33,556 nt of DNA from CAUZFZ01 sp963579025 (lineage in GTDB: Bacteria > Planctomycetota > Planctomycetia > Planctomycetales > Planctomycetaceae), in NCBI GenBank assembly GCA_963579025.1, contig CAUZFZ010000116.1, positions 1 through 33,556 on the forward strand, in the 5' to 3' direction. This document shows, piece after piece, positions 25,395-33,556 of this stretch (within the stretch, counting starts at the first letter, position 1; each line of letters starts with the position of its first letter). Position numbers and translations under genes: made by a program. The notes under the pieces are model-generated. The model did not search any database, had not been told where the DNA came from, and was given only the letters and a program-made list of their open reading frames with translations.

Positions 25395-26897
25395 GTGCGT
25401 ATTGCCGTCGGCCAGTTGTGGCAGGAAACCAACACGTTTAACCGTAACCTCACGAGGTGGTCCGACTTCGAGGCCATGGGTGTTGCCCACGGCGCGGATA
25501 TTCTGGATCGCTTCAGCGAGACGGGTGAACTATCCGGTTTTCTGCAGGCTATCCGGGAAGCGCAACCGGACGCGCAGTTCGTCGGGTTATCCCGCTTCAC
25601 ATGCTGGCCATGGGGATCGGTCGCTGCAGAAACATGGCAGCAGATTCGCGATTCGTTTGCGGAACAACTCTCCGCCGTTGGAAACGTCGATGCGGTCTAT
25701 CTCACACTGCATGGCGCCATCTGTTCGGAAGACGAACCAGACCTGACCGGAGCGATCCTCGAACAGGTGCAACGGGCCGTGGGCTCAGACATCCCAGTCG
25801 TCGGCTCGCTCGACCTGCATGCGAACATTACGCCGAGAATGATGCGCTCCGCGTACTCGCTCGCGGGTTATCACGCCTGCCCGCACATCGACGGAGTGCA
25901 AACGGGTGCCCGAGCCGCCAGAGCATTGTTGTGGAGTCTTGAGTCCGGTCGTCGTCCGACGACATATACGCGCAAGCTGCCGATGATCACAGCGGCGGAA
26001 AGCCACAACACGTTCACGGGAATTCCTGCTCCTTTATACCGGCGACTGGAAGAGCTGGAGCGTCAGCCTGGTGTTCTGACGGCAGGCCTTTACATGGCAA
26101 TGCCGTGGTTCGATTGTCCTGCGCTCGGTTGGACAGTGACGTTGACCGTCGAGGAAGCCAGTGACGAATGGCAGTCGGTCGTCGATGACCTGGCCGCCAA
26201 TGCCTGGGAATTGAGGGCATGTATGGAAGATGTCGACCGACTTCCGCCGGAACAGGTCGTCGATCGAGCTTTGGCAGTTGACGGCCACCCGGTCGTGATC
26301 GGAGACGGGGCGGATGCCACGAACAGCGGCGCTCCAGGGGACTCAACCGTACTGCTGGCCGAGTTTCTGAAACGAGACTCCATTCCACACGGCGCGCTAA
26401 CCTTCCTGATTGATGCGGATGCTGTTCAAGCGGCGCAGCAGTGCGGCGAAGGTGGCCGCTTCGAACATCCGATTGGTGGCAAGCTCTCTGAATTCAGCGC
26501 GCCGGTACCATTCGTCGGAACGGTCGAGAAACTGGTCGACGTCAAATGGGTCCTCAGCGGACACATCTGCGACAACCTGCCCATCAACATGGGTGCCGGC
26601 GCGATCGTCCGCTCGGGCGATGTCACGGTACTTCTGTGTGAGCGCTCCGGGCCGGGCAGTTCACCAGTCCTGTACGAATCCGTGGGGCTTGACCCGCGCG
26701 ACTTTGGGATCGTCGTGGCCAAATCCCCAGCCGGTTTTCGAGCTGATTACGGACCGTTCGCAGCCGACATGCTGCTCGTCGATTCGCCTGGTTGCGCGGC
26801 ACCACGATGGAGCGAGTTGTCGTTCGAGAATGTGAATCGACCTCTATGGCCGCTCGATCCCATTGAAACGCCCGAAGCTGCCCAATGGGCCTGCTGA
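25395..26897 (+). CDS. M81-family metallopeptidase (MlrC type)
   Basis: A 500-residue protein from GTG 25395 (VRIAVGQLWQETNTFN), with GAGGA about 9 bases upstream; the longer frame begins inside the palindrome. GQLWQETNTFN, the zinc-site block GSLDLHANITPRM (D-L-H-x-N), YHACPHIDG and GDGADATNSGAPGDST are hallmarks of the M81/MlrC family. MlrC degrades linearised microcystin, but most family members have no known peptide substrate, so a general peptidase or amidohydrolase role is all that can be said. No signal peptide is visible, so it is cytoplasmic. It follows the sulfatase on the same strand, with a palindrome between. Confidence 0.92.
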   Translation: MRIAVGQLWQETNTFNRNLTRWSDFEAMGVAHGADILDRFSETGELSGFLQAIREAQPDAQFVGLSRFTCWPWGSVAAETWQQIRDSFAEQLSAVGNVDAVYLTLHGAICSEDEPDLTGAILEQVQRAVGSDIPVVGSLDLHANITPRMMRSAYSLAGYHACPHIDGVQTGARAARALLWSLESGRRPTTYTRKLPMITAAESHNTFTGIPAPLYRRLEELERQPGVLTAGLYMAMPWFDCPALGWTVTLTVEEASDEWQSVVDDLAANAWELRACMEDVDRLPPEQVVDRALAVDGHPVVIGDGADATNSGAPGDSTVLLAEFLKRDSIPHGALTFLIDADAVQAAQQCGEGGRFEHPIGGKLSEFSAPVPFVGTVEKLVDVKWVLSGHICDNLPINMGAGAIVRSGDVTVLLCERSGPGSSPVLYESVGLDPRDFGIVVAKSPAGFRADYGPFAADMLLVDSPGCAAPRWSELSFENVNRPLWPLDPIETPEAAQWAC

Positions 26898-27208
26898 GGA
26901 ACGTGTCCGAAATAACTTCCCAGTTCTGGACCTGGCCCTGGAATATGAACCGGCGGTGACGGCCGCGTTCGATCCCGACTGGCGATCGGCGATGCTTCCG
27001 CACTGGCGCAAACAGGCCACGCGGGTCAACAGATTGTCAATGTAGTACGCCATCAGCCCTGCAATCAGCAGAGTCCGCAGCAGACTGAGCGACGAGCACA
27101 TGACGCCACCGCCGCTGCTGGCACAAACGGCGGAAATTCGGACGCCGCGAGTTCGCAAAGAACGCAGATTGTCTGCACCCGATTCGCCCGGGATTCGGAT
27201 TCCGAAAG
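26898..27208. other. Intergenic region with possible gene remnant
   Basis: From about 26890 to 27045 one frame (different from the peptidase) shows coding-like codon use and encodes FPVLDLALEYEPAVTAAF followed by DPDWRSAMLPHWRKQATRVNRLSM and a stop. I do not recognise it. It has no good start, so it could be the end of a lost gene. The rest holds no clear feature before the DUF1559 pseudogene. Confidence 0.35.
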
Positions 27209-28077
27209 GTGACCCAGTTCCTTCATCTTTTCGGGAGACACAGACATGAGACTTCAGCCGCCAATTGCACGCAGACTGCGCCCTCTATCCACCGGCATCC
27301 GGCCGGTTTCACTCTGATTGAGCTGCTGGTCGTTATCGGAATCATTTCCGTCCTGATGTCGCTGCTGCTGCCGGCCGTGCAATCAGCCCGCGAATCCGCG
27401 CGGGGGCTTCAATGCAAAAACCACCTGAAGCAAATCGCTCTGGGACTGCACAATCTTCATGACGTCGAGGGCCACTTTCCAACGCATCAGGCCGCTGGGC
27501 ATGGAATGCCGGAGCCCCGGCACTGCCGGCCGTGGCGCGCACGGACTATGCCGTCAACATGGGCGACTTCGATCTCTGGCCTGTGCTGGTTAGGGAACTC
27601 GGTACCAACGGTGCGGGGTTGAGAATTCGAGGGCCATACAATCTCGCCCAGGGAGAAGACCCTGACTACGACTGGCCGCTGCCGTCTCCGAATACCCACG
27701 AGGCCACGTACACGGGCATCATTTTCCGTCGCAGTGAGGTCGCGCTGCGTGATGTCCAGGATGGCACGACGACGACCTATCTGATTGGTGAGAAGTACCT
27801 GAACCCGGACGATTACCGGACAGGTCGGGACTGGGGCGACAACGAGGACATGTACAGCGGCGGCAACGATTCGGGCCGGTTCACGCTGCGACCGCCGGCC
27901 CGCGACCGGAAGGGGACCACTGCCATCTCCATTTTCGGCAGTGCCCATCCGGGGGGATTTCACATGGCGATGTGTGACGGGTCTGTGCGTGTGATCGGCT
28001 ACCACATCGACTCTGATGTCCATCGTAGACTCGGGCATCGCCATGACGGATCGTCGCTCGACGGCGGTTCCTTCTGA
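27209..28077 (+). pseudogene. DUF1559 pilin-like gene, frameshifted and internally deleted
   Basis: The N-terminal part has the type IV prepilin-like signature HPAGFTLIELLVVIGIISVLMSLLLPAVQSARESARGLQC, starting near 27209. ATG 27246 has GGGAGA upstream but would need a frame change near 27300. The match continues through NLHDVEGHFPT (to ~27482). After it the reading moves to a second frame: WNAGAPALPAVARTDYAVNMGD to the stop at 28077, ending with the family's HPGGFHMAMCDGSVRVI and DVHRRLG. DUF1559 proteins are usually ~300-350 residues; the segment normally found between these blocks is missing. A deletion with a frameshift around 27485 fits. The family is secreted or envelope-associated and greatly expanded in planctomycetes. 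Confidence 0.8.
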
Positions 28078-28121
28078 CGCTGAGGTCGAGTTCCCGCTCT
28101 CGGGCACTGCCCACCACGGAA

Positions 28122-28349
28122 CGAGGCTGGCAGCCAATGGTGTTCGGCACGAAACCTGCGGCCCTGAAGGGGCCTGACAAATCAGCCTGGGGCAACGCCC
28201 CAGGAAAGCAGTCGAACGAGAATCCATAGCCCTTTCAGGGCTTAAGAACTCCTCGCCCTCGCATACCTGGGGCGTTGCCCCAGGCTGATTTGTTGAACCC
28301 CTTCGGGGCACGCAATGCACGTGCCGAACGCCATTGGCTGGCAGCCTCG
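28122..28349. repeat. Nested palindromic element, 228 bases
   Basis: Outer arms of 30 bases (28122-28151 and 28320-28349) match as inverted copies with two mismatches. Inner arms of 28 bases (28177-28204 and 28266-28293, starting ACAAATCAGCCTGGGGC) are perfect. A small hairpin (AGCCCTTTCAGGGCT) lies near 28228-28242. Each inner arm holds its own CCTGGGGC-GCCCCAGG hairpin. It fills the gap between the DUF1559 pseudogene and the GYF gene and looks like a non-autonomous mobile element; no transposase or clear target duplication was seen. Confidence 0.85.
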
Positions 28350-28365
28350 TCCACGGAGATTTCCC

Positions 28366-29106
28366 ATGACGAGCCCTGTCAATTTGAAGACCGCTGTCTG
28401 GTTCTGCCGGATTCCTGGACAGGAACTCGGGCCGATGTCGGCTGAGGATCTGCGAGGCATGATCGCACGCCATGAACTGCTGCCTGAAGACCGTGTCCGG
28501 AGCCGGGGCGGATCAGAATGGCTCCCGGCCCGGACGATCGACGGTCTGTTCGACTGGGTCACCCGCGCGAGGGCCCGGGCTCGCTCGGCGATTCCGCTGG
28601 GCAACGCTCTTACAGCGCCGAGTTGCGATGCATCACCGGCAAGGGTCCGCACCGTCCGGGCGGACGATGCGGCAGGCGATGCATCACAGGCCTCTCTAGA
28701 GCAGCCGTTGGTGAAGCCAGCGCCGACGTCAGACAGTTCTTCGATTCCAGAGGCGGCACCCACAAAGGAATCCGGTCGCAGCCGCCGATCGCATGGAACG
28801 CCCGACGCGGCCACGGACCTCATCGCCCGGATGGTGCGGGAACACAGCCGGGATCAACGGGCGGCGCAAACTGTCGCGCGACGACCGTCACTCCTTCAAC
28901 GGCTACGGACGCAGGACTGGAGTGGGGTCCAGCGGAACCGTGGCATCTTCGCGGCCCTCCTGATTGCCGCGACTGCAACCATAACACTGGCGAGCCGTGG
29001 ATGGGCTGACTCGCTCGACGCAGTCAATCCACTCGAATCGACGCCGGCCTTCGACGACTGGAAAGAGTGGGCCGTTGCACCGCCGGAGGCAGAAGCACCG
29101 GGATAG
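28366..29106 (+). CDS. GYF_2-domain single-pass membrane protein
   Basis: A 246-residue protein from ATG 28366, with GGAG 9 bases upstream. Residues ~11-62 are a GYF_2 (DUF4339) domain: VWFCRIPGQELGPMSAEDLRGM, then a basic patch and EWLPARTIDGLF. Such domains bind proline-rich or other peptides. A long Ser/Ala/Pro-rich linker follows (about 75-165). A hydrophobic helix GIFAALLIAATATITLAS (about 193-210) anchors it, and a short tail ends the chain. The GYF domain should face the cytoplasm (inference). It lies just upstream of the large kinase gene, so it could act as an adaptor in the same signalling unit, but no direct evidence exists. Confidence 0.8.
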   Translation: MTSPVNLKTAVWFCRIPGQELGPMSAEDLRGMIARHELLPEDRVRSRGGSEWLPARTIDGLFDWVTRARARARSAIPLGNALTAPSCDASPARVRTVRADDAAGDASQASLEQPLVKPAPTSDSSSIPEAAPTKESGRSRRSHGTPDAATDLIARMVREHSRDQRAAQTVARRPSLLQRLRTQDWSGVQRNRGIFAALLIAATATITLASRGWADSLDAVNPLESTPAFDDWKEWAVAPPEAEAPG

Positions 29107-29256
29107 AGTCGCTCCGACCGTCGGAAGCCAGCGTCAGAGCACTGTTCGGTACGATCTCTGGAATGCCCGCGTTGAGTCTGACAGGATGTTCAGATTCCCG
29201 GACAGTTCTCGCAGCAGTCCGATGCGATTCGACCACTGACGAGCGGGCGCGGACCG

Positions 29257-32200
29257 TTGAAACGAACCCGAGATGCAGACCTGTGGCACAAGCTGTGTGC
29301 TGTCGTCGAGAGATTTGAATCGGCATGGAAGACCGGCGCGCCATCCCTGGCCGACTTTGTTCCCGCAGGTCCTGCAGAGCTGCGCAAAGAGTGTCTGGTC
29401 GAGCTTCTACGCATCGACATGGAAAAACGCGGTGAGGCGGGCGAGGGAATGCGGCTGGAAGCCTGCCTGCACGACTGGCCGGAGCTGAGAGACGACAGTG
29501 AAGTGCTGATCCGCCTGCTGGAATCCGAGTGCATGACCCGGGCGTGGCTGGGAGAGCCGCCAGACCGTCGGGAACTGCAGGAGCGGTTTCCGGACCTGGC
29601 CGATCAAGTGGACCTCGAAGCAGTTCTGGCCGAAGCCAGCCAGGAGTCGCCGGAAGATACGGCGAGTGACGCCGACGCCACCTCTGATGGCCCGACGAAA
29701 CTGCTGACGAACCGGAATGCAGTCCAGCTGCAACCTGAGGAATCGTTCGGGGCCGGGGACCGGTACGAGATTCTCCGTCTGCTGGGCAGCGGAGGCATGG
29801 GCAGCGTCTACCTGGCGCGGGACACGCGCCTCGGCCGAAACGTGGCGATCAAGATTCCGGACCGGGATACGCTCAGCGATCCGACCCTGGTCGCCCGGTT
29901 TCAGCGCGAAGCCCAGACGCTGGCGTCACTCACGCACCCGCGAATCTGTCAGGTCTTTGATGTTGATCAGTGGAACGACATCCATTTTCTAACAATGGAA
30001 TTTGTGGCCGGAACAAATCTCGACGCATGGTCGCAGCAACATACGCTGACACCACCCGACGCGGCATCCATCGTCTGCCGTCTGGCAGGCGCGGTCGCGG
30101 CACTGCACGAGGCGGGCACTGTGCACCGCGACATCAAATCATCGAATGTCATGATCCGCCCGGATGGTGAGCCGGTCCTGATGGATTTCGGTCTGGCTCG
30201 CGGGACGTCGATCGATCAACAGATCACGTCGACCGGCTCACTGTTGGGTACGCCGGCCTACATGCCACCGGAAGTGATCGACCACGGCGCAGCGTCTGCG
30301 ACGGAACGCAGCGACGTCTACAGCCTGGGCGTGCTGCTGTATCGACTGCTGACCGGAAGCATGCCGTTTACCGGCACGCTGACACAGGTCCTGGTGCAGA
30401 TCGGAACGCAGCCCCCGCCGCCGATTCGCGACCACTGTCCCGACGTTGACGGGAACCTGGAATCCATTTGCCTGAATTGCCTGGAGAAGGACCCGCTCCG
30501 TCGCCCAGCGACTGCCGGTGAGCTGCGTGACAGACTGCAAGAGTGGCTTGAGACCAGAGCCGTGTCGGTCCGAGACGCAGGTGACAGCGCGGGACGGGTC
30601 ACGCGCCGAACCGCCCTCGTCGTGCTGGCTGTCGTCGTTATCGGAGTTGCAGCCACGCTCAGCCTGGGACCCGACCCGGCGGGCGAAGCGGACAGCCGGA
30701 TCGCAAGAGACAAACCGGCAGAACCGCCTCGAAGTCTCGACGATTCACCGCCACCGGCCGTTCAGAAAAACGGGCAGGAAGAGAATCCTCTCCCGCCTTT
30801 GAGTTTCGCAGCACTCGTGCCCCGCCCGGCCCCTTTGCCCGATATCCAGTCGTGGAGTCTCGAAACCAGGCACCACCGCGGCGCGGCATGGGCTGGCGCG
30901 TTCAGCCCCGACGGCTCATTGCTGGCGACTGGTGGCGAAGACGCCGCGATCCGTATCTACGACTATGACTCCGCCGAGTTGAAACACATCCTGATCGGTC
31001 ATGACGACGTCGTCACTGACCTCGTGTGGTCACCGGACGACACCTGGCTCGCAGTCGGCAGTCAGGACGGGACCGTCACAGTGTGGAACCCTTACACCGG
31101 GAAGCTATTAAGACGTCTCGCAGGATACACCAAAGAGTGGATCGACCTGGCGCTGACAACGGACGGGGAGAAGCTGGCCGTTTACGATCGAAAGGTGTTA
31201 CAGATCTTCGAGACAGATGAGTGGGGGGAGATTCAGTGGCTCAAAGCCGACGCGATGTATGGTTACAAGTCGACGGTCTCGTGGGCGCCGGATAATCACA
31301 GGATGGCTACCGTTCAGTCGGCAAACTTCCGTGTGTTCTCGTGGGATCAACCGCTTGCGTTTCAGGATTGCCACGATCCGCATACTGCAATCAGCGTCGC
31401 CTGGTCACCCGCAGGAGAAATTGTCGCTTCGGCATCGCAGCCCGGGGGCTCTTCCATCCACCTGTGGGACGTCGCGGCCAACAAATCGCTGGGCGTTCTT
31501 GATCACGAGAATGCCATCAGCACGATTCATTTCTCACCGGATGGACGTCATCTGATTTCGGCCGGGCACCAGAATCGCATTCGTGTCTGGGACACGTCCA
31601 CGAAAGAAAAACTGACAGAGTTGACTTTGGCCGGTGGTGGACGCGGCTCGCACTGTCTGGGTGTGTCGCCGGATGGAACGTCATTCGTTTGCGGCGGTTA
31701 CTGGGGACAGGTTGACGCATTCGACCTGAAGACCGCTGCCCCGTTGCGACGCTTCAGCGAACCAGTCGCTGCCACGTTAAACTCAGCGGGCTGGTCACCG
31801 GATTCCAGACGGATTGCGACGGTCGACAACCGTTACACCGTCCGCGTCTGGGATCGTCTGAACGGAGAGCTTCTCGGTATCCGGACGCGACCTGCCGAAC
31901 AGGGGTCAATGGCGTCTGTCGTCTGGGACGCAAAACGCAATGCGTTGCTAGTCCCTTGCGGGCGTGGCGGTCCCAACCTGTGGAGCTTCGAGGTGACGGA
32001 TCGTGGAGACATGGCAACGCCGAAGCCGATCCCGGTTGATATCGGCGATCGACTGGCCATTTCCCCTGACGGAAACCGGCTTGCGGCATTGTCGGGTGGA
32101 CTGACCATCGTCGACCTCGCCAACGAAACCATATCAGGAGTATTCGTCACCCCGAACGAAGGCAGAGCAGTGGCGTGGTCGCCAGACGGGGCACTGATTG

Positions 32201-33504
32201 CAACTGGACACCATGACACAAAAGGTGGGGTCAGGATTTGGAAACCAGGACAGGCAGAACCGTTGCAGCAAATGCCTGGGATCGACCAGGACTGGATTCT
32301 GTCGCTCGCGTGGTCACCGGACGGGCGGTTTGTGGCGTCTGGCAGCAGGGACCCGGACATCCGGATCTGGGACGCTCGTTCCGGACAACTGCACAATCGG
32401 CTGAAAACGCAGAACTCCACCGGAATATCGACCATCGACTGGACGTCGGATGGACGCCTGATTGCTGTCAGTCGGGATGCGGAATTATTTGAGTGGGATG
32501 TGGCTACTGGTCAGCGCCTGCGAACCGTGCGTGGCATCGCACCCGGGGAAGTGTCACCCGGCGGCTGGTCGATCGCGTCAGTCGATGGCACGCGCCGCAG
32601 CACCGTCCCCGCCACAATGCGCACTTTCATGCGGATACACGATCTCGAATCGCTCGAACCCGAAATAACGATGGTGCCGCTGGCCGACGAACGCTGGCTG
32701 GCCGTGACTCCTGATGGCCGGATCCGTGGCTCGGACGGAATCGAAGACGAAATCGTCTACGTCGTGGAAACCCGTGACGGTCAGGAGACGCTCTCACACG
32801 ACGCGTTTGTCGAACGCTTCGGGGCCGATGAGGACCGCACACCGATGACGAAACCGATCGAGGAGTCCGGCGGCGATCACAAGGATGCGGCGCTACGCTT
32901 CAACGGTCGGAACAGCTATGTCGAGATTCCCTCGTTCAGATTTGACGGCTCGCACCCTCTGACCGTGGAAGCACTCGTCCGGATTGGGAAGGCGAACACG
33001 GAAGCGGACATCATTTCGTGTACTGAGCAATCCGGCTTCGCATTGAGGACCACGGCGAAAGGTGTGCAGTTCATGGCCTCGCCCAAGGCATTTCATTACA
33101 CGACGGCTCAGTCCGAAGACACGTTTGCAGGCACGCAAGCCGTACACTTTGCTGGTGTTCTCGATCCAGACCGGGAGCACATCTCGCTGTTTGCCGACGG
33201 GCAACTCGTCGCCAAAGAAGAATTCGATCGGACATTCAATGCATCGCGGTTTCCACTCATGCTGGGCTGCAGTCCGCCTGCACCCGGCTACGCATTCGCG
33301 GGTGAAATCGATGAAGTCCGAGTTTCACGAGTCGTCCGTTACACGGAAGAATTCGAGCCAGAGTCTCGCTTCAACTCGGATGCTGACACGCTTGCGCTGT
33401 ACCACTGTGACGAAGGACGCGGTTCCATCCTGCATGACAGCTCTGAGAACAACCATCGTGGCCGCATTGTCGCCGCCGAATGGGTGCCCGGCCTCGCCAG
33501 ATAG
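29257..33504 (+). CDS. Ser/Thr protein kinase with WD40 propeller and LamG domain
   Basis: A 1415-residue receptor-like kinase from TTG 29257; no ATG lies between the upstream in-frame stop at 29179 and this codon. The N-terminal ~140 residues resemble the helical region found before many planctomycetal kinases. The kinase domain has LGSGGMGSVYLA (176-187), the ATP-anchoring Lys199 (VAIKI), HRDIKSSN (290-297), DFG (310-312) and MPPEV, so it should be active. A membrane helix follows (about 452-471). The rest is predicted outside: a Pro-rich linker, about a dozen WD40-like blades (AWSPDG, IRIWD motifs) and a C-terminal LamG/concanavalin-like domain (FNGRNSYVEIPSF to DEVRVSRVVRYTEEF). The outside part probably binds glycans or proteins and signals inward. 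Confidence 0.93.
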   Translation: MKRTRDADLWHKLCAVVERFESAWKTGAPSLADFVPAGPAELRKECLVELLRIDMEKRGEAGEGMRLEACLHDWPELRDDSEVLIRLLESECMTRAWLGEPPDRRELQERFPDLADQVDLEAVLAEASQESPEDTASDADATSDGPTKLLTNRNAVQLQPEESFGAGDRYEILRLLGSGGMGSVYLARDTRLGRNVAIKIPDRDTLSDPTLVARFQREAQTLASLTHPRICQVFDVDQWNDIHFLTMEFVAGTNLDAWSQQHTLTPPDAASIVCRLAGAVAALHEAGTVHRDIKSSNVMIRPDGEPVLMDFGLARGTSIDQQITSTGSLLGTPAYMPPEVIDHGAASATERSDVYSLGVLLYRLLTGSMPFTGTLTQVLVQIGTQPPPPIRDHCPDVDGNLESICLNCLEKDPLRRPATAGELRDRLQEWLETRAVSVRDAGDSAGRVTRRTALVVLAVVVIGVAATLSLGPDPAGEADSRIARDKPAEPPRSLDDSPPPAVQKNGQEENPLPPLSFAALVPRPAPLPDIQSWSLETRHHRGAAWAGAFSPDGSLLATGGEDAAIRIYDYDSAELKHILIGHDDVVTDLVWSPDDTWLAVGSQDGTVTVWNPYTGKLLRRLAGYTKEWIDLALTTDGEKLAVYDRKVLQIFETDEWGEIQWLKADAMYGYKSTVSWAPDNHRMATVQSANFRVFSWDQPLAFQDCHDPHTAISVAWSPAGEIVASASQPGGSSIHLWDVAANKSLGVLDHENAISTIHFSPDGRHLISAGHQNRIRVWDTSTKEKLTELTLAGGGRGSHCLGVSPDGTSFVCGGYWGQVDAFDLKTAAPLRRFSEPVAATLNSAGWSPDSRRIATVDNRYTVRVWDRLNGELLGIRTRPAEQGSMASVVWDAKRNALLVPCGRGGPNLWSFEVTDRGDMATPKPIPVDIGDRLAISPDGNRLAALSGGLTIVDLANETISGVFVTPNEGRAVAWSPDGALIATGHHDTKGGVRIWKPGQAEPLQQMPGIDQDWILSLAWSPDGRFVASGSRDPDIRIWDARSGQLHNRLKTQNSTGISTIDWTSDGRLIAVSRDAELFEWDVATGQRLRTVRGIAPGEVSPGGWSIASVDGTRRSTVPATMRTFMRIHDLESLEPEITMVPLADERWLAVTPDGRIRGSDGIEDEIVYVVETRDGQETLSHDAFVERFGADEDRTPMTKPIEESGGDHKDAALRFNGRNSYVEIPSFRFDGSHPLTVEALVRIGKANTEADIISCTEQSGFALRTTAKGVQFMASPKAFHYTTAQSEDTFAGTQAVHFAGVLDPDREHISLFADGQLVAKEEFDRTFNASRFPLMLGCSPPAPGYAFAGEIDEVRVSRVVRYTEEFEPESRFNSDADTLALYHCDEGRGSILHDSSENNHRGRIVAAEWVPGLAR

Positions 33505-33507
33505 AAA

Positions 33508-33556
33508 GTAGGCCGGAACAAGCCTGGGGTGGCCTTCGGCCACAACCCCACTCGTT
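33508..33556. repeat. Partial palindromic repeat, GTAGGCCGGAACAAGC family
   Basis: Starts with GTAGGCCGGAACAAGC, the same 16 bases as at 25273, four bases after the kinase stop. It continues with CTGGGGTGGCCTTCGGCCAC, a local hairpin around GGCC. The element runs off the right edge, so its other arm is not visible. Confidence 0.6.

Overview
The window reads as a bacterial chromosome segment from the Planctomycetes (inference from gene content, no taxonomic search was possible). Supporting signs are a DUF1559 pilin-like gene with the GFTLIELLVVI leader, a large DUF4175 coiled-coil protein, a Ser/Thr kinase fused to WD40 and LamG domains, a GYF_2 membrane protein, sulfatases, an M81 (MlrC-type) peptidase, two different groEL genes and long palindromic repeats in most gene junctions. 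No tRNA, rRNA, CRISPR array, integrase or transposase was seen. Shine-Dalgarno sites are patchy, and several genes start with GTG or TTG.

Left part (1-5600). A leftward pair opens the window: a zinc-ribbon protein of unknown function whose stop overlaps the start of a TPR protein that runs off the left edge. Next come a single-domain PAS protein, the decayed 3' end of a sulfatase gene, a secreted beta-propeller lactonase-like protein (all leftward) and, divergently, an orphan ClpP-like serine protease.

Chaperone block (5593-12163, all leftward). In transcription order: groEL copy 2 (His-rich plus GGM tail), groES, groEL copy 1 (no GGM tail), dnaJ, grpE and an FmdB-type zinc-ribbon gene. Palindromes or a terminator-like hairpin separate most of these genes. 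Upstream of groEL copy 2 lies a near-perfect sigma-54 (-24/-12) promoter with a perfect 15-bp palindrome about 85 bp further upstream, which suggests enhancer-dependent control of this chaperonin. No CIRCE element was seen.

Middle part (12767-23563, rightward). A DUF4175 coiled-coil membrane protein is followed by a small secreted partner. Then come rmlA (dTDP-glucose synthesis), an ABC ATPase/FtsX-type permease pair whose permease carries a His-rich loop, and a divergent UvrA-like protein with an in-frame palindromic linker.

Right part (23729-33504, rightward). A secreted sulfatase with an atypical CSETR active-site motif is followed by an M81 peptidase, a frameshifted and internally deleted DUF1559 gene, a GYF_2 single-pass protein and a 1415-residue kinase-WD40-LamG receptor-like protein. 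The most distinctive overall signal is the set of about nine different long imperfect palindromes in the intergenic spaces, two of which supply the TAG stop codon of the gene before them.
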